Assembly (NCBI GenBank): GCA_002684315.1
Contig: NYVB01000056.1
Coordinates: 4,088 to 12,870, forward strand
DNA: 8,783 nucleotides
Direction of reading: 5' to 3'
DNA from: Planctomycetaceae bacterium
GTDB taxonomy: Bacteria > Planctomycetota > Phycisphaerae > Phycisphaerales > SM1A02
The notes under the pieces are model-generated. The model did no database searches. It had not been told where the DNA came from and was given only the letters and a program-made list of their open reading frames with translations. Positions 4,408-8,783 of the stretch are shown one piece after another; within the stretch, counting starts at the first letter, position 1; each line of letters opens with the position of its first letter. A program made the position numbers and the translations under genes.

Positions 4408-7110
4408 TCAACTTGGTGGGCGGTACTGGCAGACACCCCAGCTGTTCAGAAGGACCGTGAGATCCGCACCATCCACCGTGCCGTCTTCGTTGAGGTCGGC
4501 CTCGGCACAGTTGAATCCCGGAGGGTCGACGATGCAGCCCCAGCGGGCGATCAGTTCGGTGAGATCTTTGGCACCGACCACGGCGTCGCCATCGATGTCG
4601 GCGGGGCAGGTCACGAACGCGCAGCTTTCGTTGCACACGTCGTTGATGCAGTTGCCGCCCTGGTCGGTGAAGTCACCGAAGACCTGGTTCGGAGCGTTCT
4701 CACAGACGCTGGTGCCGCCGAGCAACGGAGTGCTGCTGTAGTGGCTGTAGATGCCGCCGCCATAATCGGCGGCGTTGTTCACAACCAGGCACTCGGTGAG
4801 GATGGGGGAGCTTTCGTAGTTGTACATCCCGCCACCGGAGTCGGCGACGTTCAGACTGAAGGTGCAGTTGGTGAGGATGAAAGAGTAGGAGTATTCGTTG
4901 TGCATCCCGCCGCCGGTTTCCGCGGTATTCGACTCGAACACGCAGTTGATCAGGCTGGGCGAGCTGCGGTCGTTGTGCATTCCGCCGCCGGTTGCCGCGC
5001 TATTCGACATGAACACGCAGTTGGTCAGGCTGGGCGAGCTTCGGTAGAGGTGCATCCCACCGCCACCGGTTTCCGCGGTATTCGATCGAAACACGCAGTT
5101 GATCAGGCTGGGCGAGCTTCGGTAGAGGTGCATCCCACCGCCACTGGTATCGGTGCGGCCGTTCTGGATCACCAGATTCTCAAACACGGTGGTGGAATCT
5201 TCCTCATTGTTGCAGCGAATCAGCTGGAGCGTGTCCTGTCCATCGAGGATGGTGATGGGCGCTCCCTCCGCATTCACGCTTCCACGCAGCGTGATCGACT
5301 TTCCGAACAGTTCCAGAGGTCTTTCCGGCTGGTAGGTTCCACCGGCAATGGTGATGATCGCACCTTCCGCCGCCGCATCAATCGCGTTTGAGATGGTGGA
5401 GTATTCATCGGGAACCTGCAGATTCAGGTCGTCCGGAACGTTGCAGTCCGGAGTGCCGTCGCCATCGGAGTCGACGCACGTGTGCGAGATGCAGTTGCCG
5501 CCGCCGTTGGCGACCGGGCCGACGATCTGGCCACCCGGATTTTCGCAGACCACCGTCGCGGTGAGGAGGAGGGTGCCGAAGGAGGAGTACACACCTCCGC
5601 CACTGTCTGCAGAGTTGCTCGTGAACTGGCATCCGGTGATTTCGGGTGAGCTGGTGGAGTTGTACATTCCGCCGCCGAATTCCGCGGAGTTGTCAGTGAA
5701 CCTGCATCCGGTCAGAGTCGGGAAGCCGCCGGAGTTGTACATCCCGCCACCGCGTTCCTGGACTGAATTGCCGATGAACCTGCAGTCGGTGAGGGCGGGG
5801 CTGGATCCGGACTGGTTGAACATGCCACCTCCCTCTTCCGCCGAGTTTGCTTCGAACGTGCAGTCGTCCATCACCGGATTGCTGGAGATGTTGCACATCC
5901 CTGCGCCTTTTTTGGGGCTCGAGTTGCCGATGAATGTGCAGCGGGTCAGGGTTCCCTGGCTCTGTCGGTTGTACATTCCGCCTCCCTTTCCTATGGAGGA
6001 AGAGACGGAGTTGTTGGTGAACGTGCATTCGACGAGGGAGAGCTCGCTGGAGCTGGTGTACATACCGCCACCTCTGAGTTCCGCGGAGTTGCCCTCGAAG
6101 AGGCAGCCGACGAGTTGAGAGGTGCTGCCGGCGGTGTTGTACATGCCGCCGCCTTCATCCCCGGCGTGATTCGAGGTGAATATGCACTGGTTCAGGATGG
6201 CCTGGCATTCCCAGTTGGACATGCCTGCGCCACTCTCCTCGCTGGTGTTCCCCGAAAAGACGCAGTTGGTGAGGGTGGGGGTGCTTTCTGCAAAGCTGTA
6301 CATGCCGCCACCATTCTGGGCCGAATTGCCGGTGAAGGTACAGTTCGTGAGGAAGGGACTCGAGTTGAAGTCGTTGTATATTCCGCCCCCGCTAGCCGCT
6401 GAGTTGTTCGTGAAGCTGCAGTTGGTGAGCACGGGTGCACTGCCCCTGACGTTGAACATTCCCCCGCCGACCGTGATCGACGAGTTGTTCATGAACGTGC
6501 AGTCGGTGAGCGTGGGCGAGGCGCCGCCCTCGTTGTACATGCCGGCCCCGAGTTCCTCGGAAGCGTTGTTGATGAATCGGCAGTTGGAAAACGACGGGTT
6601 TCCACCTTGGTTGCGAACCGTCCCCCTCCCTTGTCCGACGGCCGAGTTGTTCTCGAACGTGCAGTTGATCACGGTGGGGCTCGCCGCATTCGTCCAGAGT
6701 CCTCCGCAGACTTCGCTGCGCCCATTCTGAAAGACGAGCTGGTCGAGGACCGTGTCCGGACCGACTGCGATGCACCACATCGCTTCGGTCTGGTCCTGAC
6801 CGTCAAGGCGAGTCAGTAGTTCGCCGGTCACGGTGTCGATCGTCCCCCGCAGGGTGATGTTCTTGAAGATCTTGATGGGAGCGCTCAGCAGATAGGTCTC
6901 CCCGGAGACCTCGATGACGTCCTTTACGTTGGCTGCATCCAGGGCGGATTGAATGTCGACGAAATCACAGCTTCCATCCTGGCAGACACTCAACGTATCT
7001 GCATGAAGTGTGGCATTCAGACTGGTGCTCAGTCCGATGCCGGCGCACAGGAAAAAGACAGGGGACAACGCGTGGTGCCCTCGGTGGGCACACTTGGTGG
7101 TGGTTTGCAT
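4408..7110 (-). CDS. Secreted double-solenoid Pmp-like beta-helix protein with dockerin-like tail
   Basis: A 900-aa exported protein. A Sec signal peptide (hydrophobic core about 15-33, cleavage near LHA, residue 37) leads into DTLSVCQDGSCDFVDIQSALDAA. The first cap (about 38-130) is followed by about 15 rungs (136-510) of GGGMYN...SPTLTNCTFTNNSA type, 22-30 residues each, carrying both signatures of chlamydial polymorphic membrane proteins (GGA(I/L/V)-like and FxxN). VCENPGGQIVG and a Cys-rich link (GGGNCISHTCVDSDGDGTPDC) precede a second cap (562-656: STISNAIDAA, SITLRG, ILDGQD, VIQNGR) and six more rungs (657-796). The tail has two EF-hand-like motifs, DIDGDAVVGAKDL (838-850) and DLNEDGTVDGADL (872-884). 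Pmps are surface adhesins, but no autotransporter barrel is present; adhesion or carbohydrate binding is inference. ATG 7110 is chosen over an open-frame extension to 7287 because it has GGGAG 9 nt upstream and a proper signal peptide. Confidence 0.88.
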   Translation of the reverse strand: MQTTTKCAHRGHHALSPVFFLCAGIGLSTSLNATLHADTLSVCQDGSCDFVDIQSALDAANVKDVIEVSGETYLLSAPIKIFKNITLRGTIDTVTGELLTRLDGQDQTEAMWCIAVGPDTVLDQLVFQNGRSEVCGGLWTNAASPTVINCTFENNSAVGQGRGTVRNQGGNPSFSNCRFINNASEELGAGMYNEGGASPTLTDCTFMNNSSITVGGGMFNVRGSAPVLTNCSFTNNSAASGGGIYNDFNSSPFLTNCTFTGNSAQNGGGMYSFAESTPTLTNCVFSGNTSEESGAGMSNWECQAILNQCIFTSNHAGDEGGGMYNTAGSTSQLVGCLFEGNSAELRGGGMYTSSSELSLVECTFTNNSVSSSIGKGGGMYNRQSQGTLTRCTFIGNSSPKKGAGMCNISSNPVMDDCTFEANSAEEGGGMFNQSGSSPALTDCRFIGNSVQERGGGMYNSGGFPTLTGCRFTDNSAEFGGGMYNSTSSPEITGCQFTSNSADSGGGVYSSFGTLLLTATVVCENPGGQIVGPVANGGGNCISHTCVDSDGDGTPDCNVPDDLNLQVPDEYSTISNAIDAAAEGAIITIAGGTYQPERPLELFGKSITLRGSVNAEGAPITILDGQDTLQLIRCNNEEDSTTVFENLVIQNGRTDTSGGGMHLYRSSPSLINCVFRSNTAETGGGGMHLYRSSPSLTNCVFMSNSAATGGGMHNDRSSPSLINCVFESNTAETGGGMHNEYSYSFILTNCTFSLNVADSGGGMYNYESSPILTECLVVNNAADYGGGIYSHYSSTPLLGGTSVCENAPNQVFGDFTDQGGNCINDVCNESCAFVTCPADIDGDAVVGAKDLTELIARWGCIVDPPGFNCAEADLNEDGTVDGADLTVLLNSWGVCQYRPPS
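4939..5149 (-). repeat. Three near-identical tandem beta-helix rung units inside the 900-aa gene
   Basis: Units begin at 4939, 5014 and 5092 (75 and 78 nt, in frame) and encode SSPSLINCVF...NTAETGGGM-type rungs. A 42-nt block is identical between 5025-5066 and 5103-5144. The other rungs of the gene are far more diverged, so this is a recent in-frame duplication or gene-conversion patch. Confidence 0.75.
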
Positions 7111-7320
7111 GATGTTGGACTCCCGGTTGATGCTCTGACACGAAGATGTCGTGTGACGCTTCTCGTCAACCATTCGAACCTGTCCGTCGATGGGATGCAC
7201 TGCAGTCATCAATTCACTCCGAATATCAAGCACCGTGACTGAATCGTCAGTCCCAAGTGCCTTGGTTTTCATCACCTTCCAACGCATGTCTTCGAGTCAT
7301 GTCCCTGCCGTTCCGTTTGT
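7111..7320. other. Intergenic leader between two beta-helix genes
   Basis: No gene is supported here, although the frame of the 900-aa protein stays open to 7287. Two small inverted repeats are visible: GACTGA-ATCG-TCAGTC (7237-7252) and ACACGA-AGATG-TCGTGT (7138-7154). The second lies 13 nt upstream of the ribosome binding site and could form a leader hairpin. I see no clear promoter, and no terminator after the 345-aa gene, so the two genes may be co-transcribed. Confidence 0.4.
7120..7124 (-). promoter_or_regulatory. Ribosome binding site that sets the start of the 900-aa protein
   Basis: Minus-strand GGGAG lies 9 nt before the ATG at 7108-7110. It supports that start, which opens a signal peptide, against the longer frame beginning at 7287. 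Confidence 0.6.
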
Positions 7321-8358
7321 TCACTCACACCCCCAGTTGGCAAGGAGTGTCGCAAGGTCGGAACCGCCCACCGTGCCGTCGCCGTCGATCGCGAGATTGC
7401 CGCGGAAGGCGCATTCGAGAAACGCCGGGCTGATCGAGAAGTTGTGGACCGCGCCGCCTTCGTCGCCCGCGATGTTGCCGGTGAACTCGCACTGCACGTA
7501 CGTGGGAACGAGCACCGAGCTGCCCGGTTCGGCGCTGAAGACCGCGCCACCGTCCCGGCCGGCGGTGTTCTGGGTGTAGGTGCAGTGGTTCTGGGAAGGG
7601 GCGCTCAGTTCGGTGTAAAGCGCGCCGCCGCTCATCGTCGCGCTGTTGTTTTCGAAGTGGCAGCGAACGAGGGTGGGGTTGCTTGCCAGTTGCATGCTGG
7701 TGATGGCACCTCCGTAGTAGGCGCTGTTGCCGAGAAAAGTGCAGCCGTGGAGTTCCATCCAGCTGCCGGAGGCGTAGATCGCACCGCCGATCCCAAACCC
7801 GACGTTGTTGTTCGTGAAGGTGCAGTTCTCGAGACGGGGGCGGTTGTCGTTGCCGTCCTCATCCCAGTTGCAGATCGCGCCGCCGTACTCGGCGCTGTTG
7901 TTCTCGAAACGACAGTCGACGACGCGGGGGCTGCTGCCGCCGCGGTTCCACATGCCACCACCGAAGAACTCCCAGATCTCGACCTGTTCGTTTCCGTTCC
8001 AGTCGTACCAGGTGGGGAAGCAGTGTCTGATTGTGAAGCCCTCGATCACCGTGGCGTTGGTCTCTCCGCTCTGGCAGAGAATGCCGCGACGCCTGATCGT
8101 GCCGTCATTGCCGTCGATGAACGTCACGTCGGGACCGTCGGTGGCGTACAGCCTGACCGCGCGTCCTTTCATGTCGACCACTTTGTCATCCGCGGAACCA
8201 TAGACCCCGGGTGACACGGCGATTTCATCGCCGTCGGACGAGGCGTCGATTGCTGCCTGAATGGTGGGGTGGTCTCCGGGAACCGTCAGGGTGTCGGCGT
8301 GTACTGACACCGCGATCAGGGCGGCCAAGGTGGCTGTGGGGAGCGCTGGTCTCGACAT
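7321..8358 (-). CDS. Secreted Pmp-like beta-helix protein with a single dockerin-like motif
   Basis: A 345-aa exported protein. The signal peptide MSRPALPTATLAALIAVSVHA is followed by DTLTVPGDHPTIQAAIDASSDGDEI, the usual N-terminal cap of secreted parallel beta-helix (pectate-lyase-like) proteins. About seven rungs (residues 132-320) carry GGGMW, GGAIC, GGAIY, GGAIT, GGALY, GGAVF and GGAVH with CRFENN/CTFTNN-type partners, close to the chlamydial Pmp GGAI and FxxN pairs. The end is unusual. The last rung (FLECAFRGN) runs straight into LAIDGDGTVGGSDLATLLANWGCE, so the C-cap and Cys-rich linker seen in the 900-aa paralogue are missing and only one EF-hand-like motif remains; an in-frame internal deletion is likely. 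The start at 8358 is preferred over ATG 8367 because GGAG lies 10 nt upstream of the former but only 1 nt from the latter. No catalytic residues are recognised; a binding or surface role is inferred. Confidence 0.85.
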   Translation of the reverse strand: MSRPALPTATLAALIAVSVHADTLTVPGDHPTIQAAIDASSDGDEIAVSPGVYGSADDKVVDMKGRAVRLYATDGPDVTFIDGNDGTIRRRGILCQSGETNATVIEGFTIRHCFPTWYDWNGNEQVEIWEFFGGGMWNRGGSSPRVVDCRFENNSAEYGGAICNWDEDGNDNRPRLENCTFTNNNVGFGIGGAIYASGSWMELHGCTFLGNSAYYGGAITSMQLASNPTLVRCHFENNSATMSGGALYTELSAPSQNHCTYTQNTAGRDGGAVFSAEPGSSVLVPTYVQCEFTGNIAGDEGGAVHNFSISPAFLECAFRGNLAIDGDGTVGGSDLATLLANWGCE

Positions 8359-8368
8359 GGTGCTCATT

Positions 8369-8372
8369 CTCC
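8369..8372 (-). promoter_or_regulatory. Ribosome binding site that selects the start of the 345-aa protein
   Basis: Minus-strand GGAG is 10 nt from the ATG at 8356-8358 and only 1 nt from the ATG at 8365-8367. It therefore favours the downstream start. Confidence 0.5.
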
Positions 8373-8391
8373 AGAGGTGGGTCGAGTGTAC

Positions 8392-8442
8392 GTTGGATCA
8401 GGCCTGTTCCCAACCGGAAGTTTGAACATCGGCCGATCCAAC
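8392..8442. promoter_or_regulatory. Inverted repeat in the divergent promoter region
   Basis: GTTGGATCAGGCC (8392-8404) and GGCCGATCCAAC (8431-8442) are inverted copies that differ by one extra base, with a 26-nt centre. A second dyad, CTGAT-CGC-ATCAG, follows at 8448-8460. They lie between the divergent beta-helix and malic enzyme genes and could bind a regulator of either. Function is inferred from position and symmetry only. Confidence 0.4.
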
Positions 8443-8471
8443 CCGCCCTGATCGCATCAGAGCGGCCTCGT

Positions 8472-8477
8472 TATGAT
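8472..8477 (+). promoter_or_regulatory. Possible -10 box of the malic enzyme promoter
   Basis: TATGAT matches TATAAT at 5/6 and lies 61 nt before the ATG at 8539. No good -35 is seen; the expected place falls in the CTGAT-CGC-ATCAG dyad, which would suit regulation by overlap or an activator-dependent promoter. Confidence 0.3.
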
Positions 8478-8538
8478 GACTCCAGAGAATCGACGTTCGT
8501 TTCGCCTGCACCCGCTTCCCCTCGAGAACGGAACCATC

Positions 8539-8783
8539 ATGAAGAACGAAGTGAGTCAGCTGCGCGGCCGCGAATTGATCGACGAGCCTCTTGGCAACAA
8601 GGGCACCGCCTTCACCGAGGCGGAGCGCGACGAACTCGGTCTCTACGGCCTGCTCCCGCCCCATGTCGAGACCTTGCAGGATCAGGTGGACCGTGAGTAC
8701 GAGACGTTCGTGTCGCTCCCGAGCGACGAGGCCAAGCACGTCTTTCTGCGGGAGATTCAGGACGACAACGAAGTCCTCTTCTA
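8539..8783 (+). CDS. maeA: NAD-dependent malic enzyme, N-terminal part (runs off the window edge)
   Basis: The first 81 residues of a malic enzyme (oxidative decarboxylation of malate to pyruvate and CO2 with NAD(P)H, cytoplasmic). The read-through MKNEVSQLRGRELIDEPL, NKGTAFTEAERDELGLYGLL, PPHVETLQDQVDREYETF and then DNEVLFY matches the conserved N-terminal domain of the large-subunit (SfcA/MaeA and eukaryotic-type) family: RGxxLL..P..NKGTAFT..ER..L.L.GLLPP.V.TL..Q, followed by NE.LFY. The tyrosine of the last motif is just cut by the window edge. The ATG at 8539 has only a weak GGAA about 5 nt upstream; no other in-frame start fits. It is divergent from all other genes here and looks like core metabolism next to the secretome cluster. 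NAD rather than NADP preference is assumed from the family; the cofactor-binding domain is outside the window. Confidence 0.9.
   Translation, partial: MKNEVSQLRGRELIDEPLGNKGTAFTEAERDELGLYGLLPPHVETLQDQVDREYETFVSLPSDEAKHVFLREIQDDNEVLF

Noticed and set aside
4118..4636. A full 172-aa gene covering the remnant
   Set aside because: Its upstream half overlaps the 3' end of the 900-aa gene in another frame and is Arg/His-rich nonsense. Only 4118-4312 shows homology.
4252..5391. 379-aa plus-strand open frame with repeated peptide segments
   Set aside because: It is antisense to the 900-aa protein. Its repeats simply mirror the in-frame rung repeats of the real gene, and it has no recognisable domain or start signal.
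7111..7287. A 59-residue N-terminal extension of the 900-aa protein
   Set aside because: It would bury the signal peptide. The paralogue starts at the equivalent of 7110, and a ribosome binding site lies 9 nt before that ATG.
7444..8214. 256-aa plus-strand open frame
   Set aside because: It is an antisense shadow of the 345-aa beta-helix gene, caused by GC-rich repeat DNA with few stop codons.

Overview
The window is GC-rich bacterial DNA and most likely comes from a Planctomycetota genome of the Phycisphaerae type. This is inferred from gene content: secreted proteins built of Chlamydia-Pmp-like beta-helix repeats, several ending in a dockerin-like tail of the form DxDxDGxxxxxDLxxLLxxWG. 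No rRNA or phylogenetic marker is present to prove it.

Seven coding regions are supported, plus one gene remnant. All lie on the minus strand except the last. Reading in the direction of transcription from the right: a 345-aa secreted beta-helix protein (7321-8358); a 900-aa secreted protein with two beta-helix solenoids and a two-motif dockerin-like tail (4408-7110); a strong stem-loop just after its stop; a remnant of the 3' end of a paralogue (4118-4312); and a canonical intrinsic terminator (4051-4092). A two-gene operon follows, with a two-TM protein of unknown function (3432-3929) translationally coupled by a GTGA overlap to a family-2 glycosyltransferase (2575-3435). Next is a secreted arylsulfotransferase-like beta-propeller protein with the same dockerin-like tail (657-2228). 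Last is the 5' end of a third beta-helix paralogue (1-266), cut by the window edge. At the right edge the divergent start of an NAD-dependent malic enzyme (8539-8783, plus strand) marks the return to core metabolism.

The most unusual element is a non-coding array at 293-574. It has nine 31-32-bp units, each a small palindrome (CGGTCG-N4-CGACCG or a variant) joined by a 15-16-nt linker with core catgagatg. It fills the spacer between the arylsulfotransferase-like gene and the third beta-helix gene and ends just before that gene's ribosome binding site. It is not CRISPR and not coding. The spacing is close to three turns of B-DNA, which fits a multi-site operator, but a run of RNA hairpins in a 5' leader is equally possible. 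It is the best candidate here for something undescribed.

Region as a whole: a cell-surface/secretome island. Three beta-helix paralogues, one paralogue remnant and an arylsulfotransferase-like protein use related export and C-terminal modules, with a glycosyltransferase pair between them. Joint function in surface or exopolysaccharide biology is inference from co-localisation only.
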